This document shows positions 6,675 through 13,678 of a DNA stretch of 15,662 nucleotides, one piece after another. This stretch comes from JBBSGC01 sp038254525 (lineage in GTDB: Bacteria > Actinomycetota > Actinomycetes > Propionibacteriales > Nocardioidaceae): the NCBI GenBank assembly GCA_038254525.1, contig JBBSGC010000039.1, forward strand, positions 1 through 15,662. Direction: 5' to 3'. Each line of letters begins with the position of its first letter. The first letter of the stretch is position 1. The position numbers were made by a program, and so were the translations under genes. The notes under the pieces are model-generated. The model had not been told where the DNA came from and ran no database searches. It was given only the letters and a program-made list of their open reading frames with translations.

Positions 6675-7187
6675 TCAGGGCGAAAGCGGGTCCAGCTGCT
6701 TGCCGAGGTGGATGGCAAGCGGAGCCTCGGCGTAGTAGCCGAACGCCGGGATGTCGACGTATCCGCACGAGCGGTACAACGCGACCGCCTCGGGCTGCCG
6801 TTCGCCGGTCATCAGCACCGACCAGTCGGCGCCGCACGATCGGGCGCTGTCCTCCAGGCGGCGGAGCACTGCGCGGGCGAACCCGCGTCCACGGGCTCGC
6901 CCGACCACATACATCCGCTTGACCTCGACAGGTTTGCGACCGGGCACCTGATCGGGGGTCTGCTCATGCCACCGCCACCCGCCCATCGCCACCGGTTCGT
7001 CACCCACGTAAGCCACGACGAAGTCGCCGCTGGGTGGTGCGAACGCGTCGGGCTCCACCGGGGTGTCGTCAGGACCGCCGTAGCGCGCGGCGTACTCGCT
7101 CTGCAGGGTCGCGACGAGGTGCTGCACTCCGGCGTCGCGATAGCTGGCCCGCTGGAGAGTCAGGACCGGCGCTGGGTCGGTAGCCAC
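6675..7187 (-). CDS. GNAT-family N-acetyltransferase
   Basis: A 170-residue protein of the Gcn5-related acetyltransferase superfamily, which moves an acetyl group from acetyl-CoA to an amine. The CoA pyrophosphate-binding motif A is visible as VKRMYVVGRARGRGFARAVLRRLE, with R97-x-x-G100-x-G102. Motif B includes NAVALY-like EAVALYRSCGY near residues 133-143. The central strand (GDFVVAYVGDEPVAMGGWRW) is also typical. The GTG at 7187 is chosen because it starts 1 base after the stop of the upstream small membrane protein, implying coupling. The open frame continues further upstream, but that would overlap the neighbour. The substrate is unknown. As the third gene of an apparent mpa operon it may be co-expressed with the proteasome ATPase, but a functional link is only inferred. 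Confidence 0.85.
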   Translation of the reverse strand: MATDPAPVLTLQRASYRDAGVQHLVATLQSEYAARYGGPDDTPVEPDAFAPPSGDFVVAYVGDEPVAMGGWRWHEQTPDQVPGRKPVEVKRMYVVGRARGRGFARAVLRRLEDSARSCGADWSVLMTGERQPEAVALYRSCGYVDIPAFGYYAEAPLAIHLGKQLDPLSP

Positions 7188-7188
7188 C

Positions 7189-7533
7189 TCAGCGGCGACG
7201 CCGCCGTGAGCCCCAGGCAGCGGCCACGTTGACCGCCACGATGCCCGCCCAGGCGATGCCGATGCCCGGCAGGTCGGCGACGCCACCGGCGATCGCGGTC
7301 AGCGGGATGCCGATCCCCAGGCTGGCGTAGACCAGCCCGGTGTCGAACTCCTGCTCCTTCGCCTGGCGTTCTCGCTGCTCCAGCTCGGCCGCTACCCGCT
7401 TGTCGACCTGTTCCTCCATGCGGTCCAGGAACGACTCCACGAGCGCCGGCTCGTATGCGGGCTCCAGCTCCTGCCGGGCGGCCACCGTGGCCAACAGGTC
7501 GGCCGCGAGCGCATCGCGATCGTCCGTGGCCAT
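7189..7533 (-). CDS. Small predicted membrane protein of unknown function, coupled to mpa
   Basis: A 114-residue protein that I cannot assign to a characterised family. Residues 1-64 look helical and highly charged (AAELEQRERQAKEQE), with the stretch ELEPAYEPALVESFLDRMEEQVDKRV. I have a vague memory of similar stretches in small actinobacterial membrane proteins. Two hydrophobic segments follow, about 66-84 and 88-107, and the protein ends in a run of five arginines after a serine. This suggests a cytoplasmic N-terminal helix, a membrane hairpin and a cytoplasmic basic tail. The ATG begins 2 bases after the mpa stop and the acetyltransferase GTG begins 1 base after its own stop. Translation therefore probably depends on mpa. 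No catalytic motif is visible. Confidence 0.8.
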   Translation of the reverse strand: MATDDRDALAADLLATVAARQELEPAYEPALVESFLDRMEEQVDKRVAAELEQRERQAKEQEFDTGLVYASLGIGIPLTAIAGGVADLPGIGIAWAGIVAVNVAAAWGSRRRRR

Positions 7534-7535
7534 GG

Positions 7536-9278
7536 CTACAGATACTGCCCGGTGTTGGCGACGGTGTCGATGCTGCGGCCGGGCTCCGAACCCTGCTTGC
7601 CCGAGATCAGCGTGCGGATGAAGACGATCCGCTCGCCCTTCTTGCCGGAGATCCGCGCCCAGTCGTCCGGGTTGGTCGTGTTGGGCAGGTCCTCGTTCTC
7701 CTTGAACTCATCGACGCACGCCTGCAGCAGGTGCTGCACCCGCAGCCCACGCTGCCCGAGCTCGAGCAGGTCCTTGATCGCCATCTTCTTCGCCCGGTCG
7801 ACGATGTTCTGGATCATCGCACCGGAGTTGAAGTCCTTGAAGTACAGGATCTCCTTGTCCCCGTTGGCGTAGGTGACCTCGAGGAAACGGTTCTCCTCCG
7901 TCTCGGCGTACATCCGCTCGGCGGTCCGCTGGATCATCGCGGCCACGCAGGCGTCCCGGTCGGCACGGAACTCCTCGAGGTCGTCGCTGTGCAGCGGCAG
8001 GTCGGCGGTGAGGTACTTGCTGAAGATGTCCCGGGCGGACTCCGCGTCCGGGCGCTCGATCTTGATCTTCACGTCGAGCCGACCCGGCCGGAGAATGGCC
8101 GGGTCGATCATGTCCTCGCGGTTGGAGGCGCCGATCACTATCACGTTCTCCAGGCCCTCGACACCGTCGATCTCGCTGAGCAGCTGGGGCACGATCGTGT
8201 TCTCGACGTCGGATGAGACGCCGGACCCACGAGTACGGAAGAGCGAGTCCATCTCGTCGAAGAACACGATGACCGGCGTGCCCTCGCTGGCCTTCTCTCG
8301 AGCGCGCTGGAAGACCAGCCGGATGTGCCGCTCGGTCTCACCGACGTACTTGTTGAGCAGCTCGGGGCCCTTGATGTTGAGGAAGAAGCTCTTGCCCTCC
8401 TCGCCGGTGCGGTCGGCGACCTTCTTGGCCAGCGAGCTGGCGACCGCCTTGGCGATCAGGGTCTTGCCGCAGCCGGGCGGGCCGTAGAGCAGAATGCCCT
8501 TCGGTGGCCGCAGCTTGTGCTCCAGGAACAGGTCGGGGTGCAGGTAGGGCAGCTCGATAGCGTCGCGGATCGCCTCGATCTGACCGCCCAGTCCGCCGAT
8601 GCTGGCGTAGTCGATGTCTGGTACCTCCTCGAGCACCAGCTCCTCGACCTCGCTCTTGGGCACCCGCTCGTAGACGTAGCCGGCGCGGGAGTCCAGCAGC
8701 AGGGAGTCGCCGGCGCGCAGCTTCACCTCGCGCAGTGACTCCGCGATCCGCACGACGCGTTCCTCGTCGGCGTTGCCGATGACCAGGACCCGGTCGCCGT
8801 CGGCCATCGTCTCCTTGAGCATCACCACCTCGCCCACCTGCTCGAAGTGCAGCGCGGCCACCACGTTGAGCGCCTCGTTGAGCAGCACCTCCTGGCCACG
8901 GCGCAGCGCGTCGATGTCGACCGCCGGGCTCACGGTCACCCGCAGCTTGCGGCCGCCGGTGAACACATCGACGGTGCCATCGTCGTTGCGCGCGACGACA
9001 GTGCCGAAGCCGGTGGGCGGCTGGGCGAGCCGGTCCACCTCCTCCTTCAGCGTGAGGATCTGGTCGCGCGCCTCGCGCAGGGTCGAGGTGAGACGCTCGT
9101 TCTGGGCCGTGACGCTGGACAACCGCGACTGCGTCTCGGCCAACCGAGCATCGAGTGACCGGCTCTCGCCCGGCGAAGCCGAGACGCGACGCCTGAGGTG
9201 CTCGACCTCCGCGCGCAGGTAGGCGATCTCGGTGTCGGCCTCGACGGACCGACGTGCTGGGTCGTGCTGCTCACCCAT
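7536..9278 (-). CDS. mpa: Proteasome-activating AAA ATPase (ARC/Mpa)
   Basis: This hexameric ATPase recognises Pup, unfolds the tagged protein and threads it into the PrcA/PrcB chamber. The 580-residue protein shows the full family layout: an N-terminal coiled coil (about residues 14-85) that binds Pup, two OB-type interdomain folds (about 90-215), then one AAA module. The AAA module has Walker A GPPGCGKT (266-273), a pore loop KYVG (310-313), Walker B VIVFFDEMD (336-344) and the arginine region RPGR (397-400). The C-terminus is GQYL, the motif that docks into the alpha ring. The stop is TAG. The ATG at 9278 is chosen because GGAGG lies about 8 bases upstream; the GTG two codons earlier would be too close. 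It leads an operon with the small membrane protein and the acetyltransferase. Confidence 0.97.
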   Translation of the reverse strand: MGEQHDPARRSVEADTEIAYLRAEVEHLRRRVSASPGESRSLDARLAETQSRLSSVTAQNERLTSTLREARDQILTLKEEVDRLAQPPTGFGTVVARNDDGTVDVFTGGRKLRVTVSPAVDIDALRRGQEVLLNEALNVVAALHFEQVGEVVMLKETMADGDRVLVIGNADEERVVRIAESLREVKLRAGDSLLLDSRAGYVYERVPKSEVEELVLEEVPDIDYASIGGLGGQIEAIRDAIELPYLHPDLFLEHKLRPPKGILLYGPPGCGKTLIAKAVASSLAKKVADRTGEEGKSFFLNIKGPELLNKYVGETERHIRLVFQRAREKASEGTPVIVFFDEMDSLFRTRGSGVSSDVENTIVPQLLSEIDGVEGLENVIVIGASNREDMIDPAILRPGRLDVKIKIERPDAESARDIFSKYLTADLPLHSDDLEEFRADRDACVAAMIQRTAERMYAETEENRFLEVTYANGDKEILYFKDFNSGAMIQNIVDRAKKMAIKDLLELGQRGLRVQHLLQACVDEFKENEDLPNTTNPDDWARISGKKGERIVFIRTLISGKQGSEPGRSIDTVANTGQYL

Positions 9279-9449
9279 CGCCACACCTCCGGGAACTGCG
9301 CCTTTCCTCGACCCTACCTGCGGGGGGCGGTCGTGGCGTGCCGGCCGGCCAGCGTGTCCGAATCGTCACCGAGGCCCCGTGCTTGGTCGCCTGGCGACGC
9401 TTCTCGAGACGAGGCGGTTGCCCGGGCTACCCGAATGCCTCGAGACCGG
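9279..9449. promoter_or_regulatory. Intergenic region between trmI and mpa
   Basis: This 171-base gap lies between two same-strand genes and should hold the mpa promoter. It contains the TAGGGT box at 9311-9316, a GGAGG ribosome site just before the mpa ATG, and a small inverted repeat (GTCGCC at 9386-9391, GGCGAC at 9393-9398). No small gene is recognised. Confidence 0.5.
9311..9316 (-). promoter_or_regulatory. TAGGGT -10-like box upstream of mpa
   Basis: TAGGGT on the minus strand lies 32 bases before the mpa ATG. This predicts a 5' leader of about 25 bases that carries the GGAGG ribosome site, so unlike dop this message would have a leader. It is embedded in GTAGGGTCGAG, identical to the sequence upstream of pup. 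No good -35 hexamer is seen. Confidence 0.45.
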
Positions 9450-10424
9450 TCAGCCGCCAAGGTTGTTGGGCCGTGGACCGCTGTAGTCGCTGCCGTACGC
9501 CCCCGGAGCCGGTCGCCGGGTCTTGGCCGGGGCTCGCTGGCCCGGGGCCAGCCGACGGGCCGTGACCAGGAAGCCGGTGTGGCCGACCATCTTGTGGTCC
9601 GGCCGCACGGCCAGCCCCTCGACGTGCCAGGCGCGGAGCAGCGACTCCCAGGCACTCGGCTCGGTGAAGCCGCCGTGGGCGCGCAGTGTCTCGACCACCC
9701 GGCTCAGCTGGGTCGTGGTCGCGACGTAGGCGCAGACGATCCCACCCGGCACCAGCGCCTCGCCGACAACGTCGACGCACTCCCACGGCGCGAGCATGTC
9801 GAGCAACACCCGGTCCACATCGCGTTCGGTGAGCTGTTCGCCAAGGTCGCCGACGGTGAGCCGCCAGGCCGGGTGCTCTCCTGCGAACAGCTGCTCGACG
9901 TTGCGCCGAGCGATCTCGGCGAAGTCGGCGCGTCGCTCGTACGAGGAGACCACCCCGGTCGGTCCGACGGCCCGCAGTAGCGAGGCGGTGAGGGCGCCCG
10001 ATCCGACGCCGGCCTCGACCACATGTGCGCCGGGGAAGATGTCGGCCATCACCAGCACTTGCGCGGCATCCTTGGGGTAGACGACGGCGGCGCCCCGCGG
10101 CATCGAGACCACGTACTCGTGCAGCAGCGGGCGCAGCGCGAGGTAGTCCGCGCCGCCCGATGAGGCAACGACGACGCCGTCAGGCCGACCGATCAGCTCG
10201 CTGTGGTCGATCGAGCCCTTGTTGGTGAAGAACTGCCCCCCGGCGACCAGCTTGACGCTGTGCCGCCGGCCCTTGGCGTCGGTCAACCGGACCCACTCGC
10301 CCTCCAGCAGCGGCCCGCGCCGCGCGCCCGACCACGAGCTGCTGCGTCCGTCGGGAGCTCCACGGCTGTCCGGGTCCGCATCGTCGCCCGTCCGCGGCTT
10401 AGGCTCCCGGTCGGCGTCGGACAC
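9450..10424 (-). CDS. trmI: tRNA (adenine-58-N1)-methyltransferase TrmI
   Basis: TrmI methylates N1 of adenine 58 in the T-loop of tRNAs using S-adenosylmethionine. The 324-residue protein closely resembles the mycobacterial enzyme Rv2118c. The blocks VRLTDAKGRRHSVKL, RPLLHEYVVSMPRGAAVVYPKDAAQV, the SAM-binding EAGVGSGALTASLLRAVGP (from residue 137), the acidic SYERRADFAEIARRN and the catalytic-region LLDMLAPWE are all present. It ends in a basic, Pro-rich tail. The N-terminus has about 42 extra charged, low-complexity residues before the conserved start. The GTG at 10424 is chosen because a TAGGTT box ends 7 bases upstream, a leaderless arrangement. The open frame goes on to 10589, but that would cross the hairpin and overlap the upstream gene. 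The trmI-mpa-dop neighbourhood is conserved in actinobacteria. Confidence 0.93.
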   Translation of the reverse strand: MSDADREPKPRTGDDADPDSRGAPDGRSSSWSGARRGPLLEGEWVRLTDAKGRRHSVKLVAGGQFFTNKGSIDHSELIGRPDGVVVASSGGADYLALRPLLHEYVVSMPRGAAVVYPKDAAQVLVMADIFPGAHVVEAGVGSGALTASLLRAVGPTGVVSSYERRADFAEIARRNVEQLFAGEHPAWRLTVGDLGEQLTERDVDRVLLDMLAPWECVDVVGEALVPGGIVCAYVATTTQLSRVVETLRAHGGFTEPSAWESLLRAWHVEGLAVRPDHKMVGHTGFLVTARRLAPGQRAPAKTRRPAPGAYGSDYSGPRPNNLGG

Positions 10425-10431
10425 GAGCAGC

Positions 10432-10437
10432 AACCTA
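10432..10437 (-). promoter_or_regulatory. TAGGTT -10-like box of trmI (leaderless start)
   Basis: TAGGTT on the minus strand is separated from the trmI GTG by 7 bases, with no Shine-Dalgarno between. It fits the TANNNT form and the spacing of leaderless messages. It supports GTG 10424 as the start rather than an upstream codon. Confidence 0.5.
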
Positions 10438-10478
10438 GCCGCTCGGCGGTGGGGAAGATTGCGCCCGCACGGCACTGT

Positions 10479-10525
10479 CACTGGGGTCCCCCACAACCGT
10501 CTTATTGGTGCAGGGGACCCCTGTG
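10479..10525 (-). terminator. Long GC-rich hairpin after the site-2 protease gene
   Basis: Two 13-base arms (10479-10491 and 10513-10525) pair with one mismatch, giving 12 base pairs around a 21-base loop. It starts 15 bases after the protease stop and lies upstream of the trmI promoter, the right place for an intrinsic terminator. No T-run follows, as is common for actinobacterial hairpins. The arm cores GGGGTCCCC and GGGGACCCC are each nearly self-complementary, so alternative folds or a protein-binding site are possible. Confidence 0.6.
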
Positions 10526-10539
10526 CCGGAAAGTGTGCG

Positions 10540-11676
10540 TCACGCTCCGGCGAACGCCGCGTCCACGTCGGAGGTGACCAGGACGCCAAAGACGGACCCG
10601 TCCGGCTCCACCAGCAGGTACTCCGAGGACGGGTGCGCGTTCATGGCCCGGATCAACGGCTCGCCACCCAGGTCGGCGGACAAGGTCGTACCGGGCGCGA
10701 TGCTCTTTGCCACCGCTTCGGTGTTCATCCACGGCCGGCGGGCCTCTGGTGTGGCGGCCACCGCGTCCTCGTTGACGACCCCCACCGGGCGCAGGTCGGC
10801 CCCGAGCACCACCAGGCTCCCGGCCTCCGCTTCGCGGGCGCGGCGCACCGCCTCGCCGAGCGGCAGGTCCGCCGGCACGGCGAGCGCCCGGCGGGCCAAC
10901 CCGCGCGCAGTCAACGCCGGGAGGCGCTCGCGCAGCCTTGCGGTCGCCAACGACTGGGACGCTCCGGTCCACAGGAACATCGCCACGACCGCGGCGAGCA
11001 GGAAGTCGACAGCCGTCGGCGGGACGTCGAGCACGGCGCTGATCACCAGGGGGTAGCCGAAGGCGGCAACGGCGACGACGCGCCCGGCCCAGCCGGCCAC
11101 CTGCGTGGCCAGCGTCGGACGGCCAGTGACCGCCCATACCAGCGAGCGCAGGACCTTGCCGCCGTCCAGCGGCAGCCCGGGGAGCATGTTGAGCACGGCT
11201 ACGACGAGGTTGGCAGCGGCCAGCGACTCCAGGGCGAAGCGCAGCAGGCCGCCCGGCGCCACCTGGGCGGCGGCGTACGCGGCGCCACCGACGGCCGCAG
11301 ACGTCAGCGGGCCGACGACGGAGATCCAGAACTCGCGGCGGGGGGTCTCGGCCTCGCCGTCGATTTCGGTGACGCCGCCGAGGAAGTGCAGGGTCACCGA
11401 GCGGACGCCCATGCCGAACGCCTTGGCCATCAGCGCGTGCGACACCTCGTGCAACAGCACAGACAGGTAGAGCAGGACGGCGAACGCCAGGCCGGCAACG
11501 TAGACCAAGCCGCCGAGGCCGGGCGCCACCACCTCGATGCGCGGCGCCAGCAGGACCGCGATAAGTCCGGCGACGAGCAGCCAGGACCGGCGTACGAAGA
11601 CATCGACGCCGCTGATCGAGCCCACCCGGATCGCGCCCGGCGGCCCATGGCCCCCGCTCGAACGATCCCCAGCCAC
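10540..11676 (-). CDS. Site-2 protease family (M50) metalloprotease with C-terminal CBS domains
   Basis: A 378-residue polytopic membrane protease of the S2P group, which cuts substrates within the membrane, often anti-sigma factors. The zinc motif HEVSH (H76, E77, H80) sits in the helix after LAFAVLLYLSVLL. The second motif is NMLPGLPLDGG, with D171 as the third zinc ligand. Further membrane helices occupy about residues 30-45, 118-140, 150-165 and 190-245. The region from about 265 to the end resembles a pair of CBS domains, as in the Rip3-type proteins of Mycobacterium. Catalytic residues look intact. The GTG at 11676 is favoured by a TAGCGT box 6 bases upstream. No sigma or anti-sigma gene lies nearby, so the substrate cannot be guessed. 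It is divergent from the RecB-like gene. Confidence 0.92.
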   Translation of the reverse strand: MAGDRSSGGHGPPGAIRVGSISGVDVFVRRSWLLVAGLIAVLLAPRIEVVAPGLGGLVYVAGLAFAVLLYLSVLLHEVSHALMAKAFGMGVRSVTLHFLGGVTEIDGEAETPRREFWISVVGPLTSAAVGGAAYAAAQVAPGGLLRFALESLAAANLVVAVLNMLPGLPLDGGKVLRSLVWAVTGRPTLATQVAGWAGRVVAVAAFGYPLVISAVLDVPPTAVDFLLAAVVAMFLWTGASQSLATARLRERLPALTARGLARRALAVPADLPLGEAVRRAREAEAGSLVVLGADLRPVGVVNEDAVAATPEARRPWMNTEAVAKSIAPGTTLSADLGGEPLIRAMNAHPSSEYLLVEPDGSVFGVLVTSDVDAAFAGA

Positions 11677-11682
11677 GCGGCC

Positions 11683-11688
11683 ACGCTA
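11683..11688 (-). promoter_or_regulatory. TAGCGT -10-like box of the site-2 protease gene (leaderless start)
   Basis: TAGCGT on the minus strand ends 6 bases before the GTG start, with no ribosome site in between. It lies back to back with the TAACGT box of the divergent nuclease gene in a 52-base gap. Confidence 0.5.
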
Positions 11689-11714
11689 TCCGACGGATTG
11701 TCGGGGCTCGCGTC

Positions 11715-11720
11715 TAACGT
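11715..11720 (+). promoter_or_regulatory. TAACGT -10-like box of the RecB-like gene (leaderless start)
   Basis: TAACGT on the plus strand is separated from the ATG at 11729 by 8 bases. No Shine-Dalgarno is present. The geometry again points to a leaderless message. Confidence 0.5.
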
Positions 11721-11728
11721 TGCCGGAC

Positions 11729-12589
11729 ATGAGTATCGAGGTGGTGCACGACCCGGTCGAGAGCCGCGCTCCGCGCACGCTGGTCGACGGCGTCGACGTC
11801 GTCGGCAGCCTCTCGCCCAGTCGGGCATCGGACTTCATGACCTGTCCGCTGCGCTACCGCTTCCGGGTGATCGATCGGCTGCCGGAGCCACCGAGCCCGG
11901 TCGCCGTCCGGGGGACCGTCGTGCATGCGGTGCTGGAGCGGTTGTTCGACCTGCCGGCCGAGCAGCGCACCCTGCCGGCCGCAGCGCAACGCGTGCTGCC
12001 GGAGTGGGAGCGCCTACTGGCCGAGGAACCGGACCTCGACACCATGTTCGACGGCGCGCAGGCAGCCGACCTGGCCGGCTGGCTCGCCTCCTGCCGCGAG
12101 CTGTTGGGCACCTACTTCGAGCTGGAGGACCCCAGCCGGCTGGAGCCCGCGCAGCGCGAGCTCTACGTCGAGCACGTGCTCGACTCCAGGCTGCTGCTGC
12201 GCGGCTACGTCGACCGGGTCGACGTCAACGACGCCGGCGAGGTTCGCGTCGTCGACTACAAGACCGGCCGCTCGCCCAGCGAGTTCTTCGAGGGCCAGGC
12301 GTTGTTCCAGATGAAGTTCTACGCGCTGGTGCTCTGGCGGACCACCGGGCGGGTTCCGACGCTGCTGCAGCTGGTCTACCTGGGCAACGGCGAGACCCTC
12401 CGCTACCAGCCCGACGAGGCGGACCTGCGAGCCACCCAGCGCAAGGTCGAGGCGCTGTGGGCAGCCATCGACCGGGCGACCCGCACCGGCCAGTGGGTGG
12501 CCCGCAAGTCGGCGTTGTGCGCGTGGTGCTCCCATCAGGCGCTGTGCCCGCAGTGGGGAGGCACCACCCCGGACCTTCCGGAGCGCTGA
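11729..12589 (+). CDS. RecB-like PD-(D/E)XK nuclease-fold protein with predicted Fe-S cluster
   Basis: A 286-residue stand-alone protein of the PD-(D/E)XK (PDDEXK_1, Cas4/AddB/RecB) superfamily. Visible active-site elements are His66 (RGTVVHAVLE), an Asp in GYVDRVD (D162 or D165), D176-x-K178 in VVDYKTG, and the downstream QALFQMKFYAL helix. Four cysteines, C39 (DFMTCPLRYRF), C264, C267 and C273 (CAWCSHQALC), match the pattern that binds a 4Fe-4S cluster in AddB and Cas4. It is probably a DNA exonuclease or DNA-end-processing protein; no helicase domain or Cas genes are attached. A related gene, Rv2119, sits next to the TrmI gene in Mycobacterium. The ATG at 11729 is chosen because it begins the conserved region and follows the -10 box; the open frame runs further upstream into the divergent gene. 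Confidence 0.88.
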   Translation: MSIEVVHDPVESRAPRTLVDGVDVVGSLSPSRASDFMTCPLRYRFRVIDRLPEPPSPVAVRGTVVHAVLERLFDLPAEQRTLPAAAQRVLPEWERLLAEEPDLDTMFDGAQAADLAGWLASCRELLGTYFELEDPSRLEPAQRELYVEHVLDSRLLLRGYVDRVDVNDAGEVRVVDYKTGRSPSEFFEGQALFQMKFYALVLWRTTGRVPTLLQLVYLGNGETLRYQPDEADLRATQRKVEALWAAIDRATRTGQWVARKSALCAWCSHQALCPQWGGTTPDLPER

Positions 12590-12608
12590 CCTCCGGGCTC
12601 CGGGTCAG
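12586..12608. terminator. Hairpin spanning both stop codons of convergent genes
   Basis: CTGACC (12586-12591) and GGTCAG (12603-12608) are inverted copies that include the TGA stops of the RecB-like gene and of the transporter ATPase gene. The inner CCGG/CCGG can pair as well, around a 3-base loop, if two bases bulge. Only 15 bases separate the two genes, so one hairpin could end transcription from both sides. No T-run is present. Confidence 0.45.
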
Positions 12609-13678
12609 GCCGGCGCCGGTACCGATGCGTCACTGGCGCTGGTGGCCGCCGGGGTGATGGCTCCGGCATCGATCTGCTCGGCCCAGTGACAGGCGACGGT
12701 GTGTGCGGGGGCGAGCTCGCGAAGCAGCGGGCGCTCGTCGTCGCAGCGCGTCGGCTGGCGAAACGGGCAGCGGGTGTGGAAGCGACAACCCGACGGCGGG
12801 TTGGCCGGTGAGGGCAGGTCGCCGGTGAGGAAGATGCGCTCCCGGCTGTCCTCGACGACCGGGTCGGGGACCGGCACCGCCGACATCAGCGCCTTGGTGT
12901 ACGGGTGCAGCGGCGAGGCGTACAACGACTCCGCCGGCGCCTGCTCGACGATGCCGCCCAGATACATGACCGCGACCTCGTCCGAGACGTGCTTGACGAC
13001 GGCCAGGTCGTGGGCGATCACCAGGTAGGTGAGTCCGAGCTGCTCCTGAAGCTCGGCCAGCAGGTTCAGCACCTGAGCTTGGATGGAGACGTCGAGGGCG
13101 GAGACCGGTTCGTCGGCGATGACCAGGTCCGGCTCGAGCGCGACGGCACGGGCGATGCCGATGCGTTGGCGCTGCCCGCCGGAGAACTCGTGCGGATAGC
13201 GGCGCGCGGAGCTGCGCGGCAGGCCGACGAGCTCGAGCAGCTCACGGACCCGGGTGTTCTTGTCGTAGGCGATGCCATGGGCGCGCAGCGGCTCGGTGAG
13301 AATCGTCTCGACGCTCTGCCGCGGGTTCAGGCTCGCCATCGGGTCCTGGAATACCATCTGCATGTTGCGCCGCATCGCGCGCAGCTGCTCCCCTCGCAGC
13401 GCGGCAACGTCGGTGCCGTCATAGAGCACGGACCCGGCGGTCGGCTCCACCAGCCGCAGGATCGCCTTGCCCAGGGTGCTCTTGCCGCAGCCGGACTCGC
13501 CGACCAGCCCGAGGGTCCGTCCGCGCGGGATCGCGAGGTCCACCCCGTCGACGGCCTTGACGTGCCCGATGACCTTGTCGAAGACCACGCCCTTCCGGAT
13601 CGGGAAGTAGACCTCCAACCCGCGGACCTGCAGCAGGGCCTCCTCGGCTGGCTCGGGCTGTTCCGCCACGACGTTCAC
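12605..13678 (-). CDS. Dipeptide/oligopeptide ABC transporter ATP-binding protein (DppF/OppF type)
   Basis: A 357-residue ATPase that powers uptake of small peptides (or a similar solute) together with the permeases. Walker A GESGCGKS (60-67), Q-loop MVFQDP, signature FSGGQ (165-169), Walker B LVIADEP (185-191) and H-loop His223 are all intact. The C-terminal oligo_HPY region (LHPYTKALMSAVP) is followed by four cysteines (C298, C304, C312, C330), the pattern linked to an Fe-S site in the mycobacterial Dpp ATPase. An Ala/Ser/Thr-rich tail ends the protein. The GTG at 13678 is chosen because it overlaps the stop of the partner ATPase (GTGA) and has a GGGG about 8 bases upstream. The open frame extends further but overlaps the partner. 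It is the last gene of the operon seen here. Confidence 0.93.
   Translation of the reverse strand: MNVVAEQPEPAEEALLQVRGLEVYFPIRKGVVFDKVIGHVKAVDGVDLAIPRGRTLGLVGESGCGKSTLGKAILRLVEPTAGSVLYDGTDVAALRGEQLRAMRRNMQMVFQDPMASLNPRQSVETILTEPLRAHGIAYDKNTRVRELLELVGLPRSSARRYPHEFSGGQRQRIGIARAVALEPDLVIADEPVSALDVSIQAQVLNLLAELQEQLGLTYLVIAHDLAVVKHVSDEVAVMYLGGIVEQAPAESLYASPLHPYTKALMSAVPVPDPVVEDSRERIFLTGDLPSPANPPSGCRFHTRCPFRQPTRCDDERPLLRELAPAHTVACHWAEQIDAGAITPAATSASDASVPAPA

Noticed and set aside
10425..10589. Upstream extension of trmI
   Set aside because: It crosses the hairpin and enters the protease gene, and its residues show no similarity to TrmI enzymes; a -10 box fits GTG 10424.
10219..12657. 812-codon open frame on the plus strand
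   Set aside because: It is antisense to trmI and the site-2 protease and then lies in another frame of the RecB-like gene; its composition is biased and no family motif is seen.
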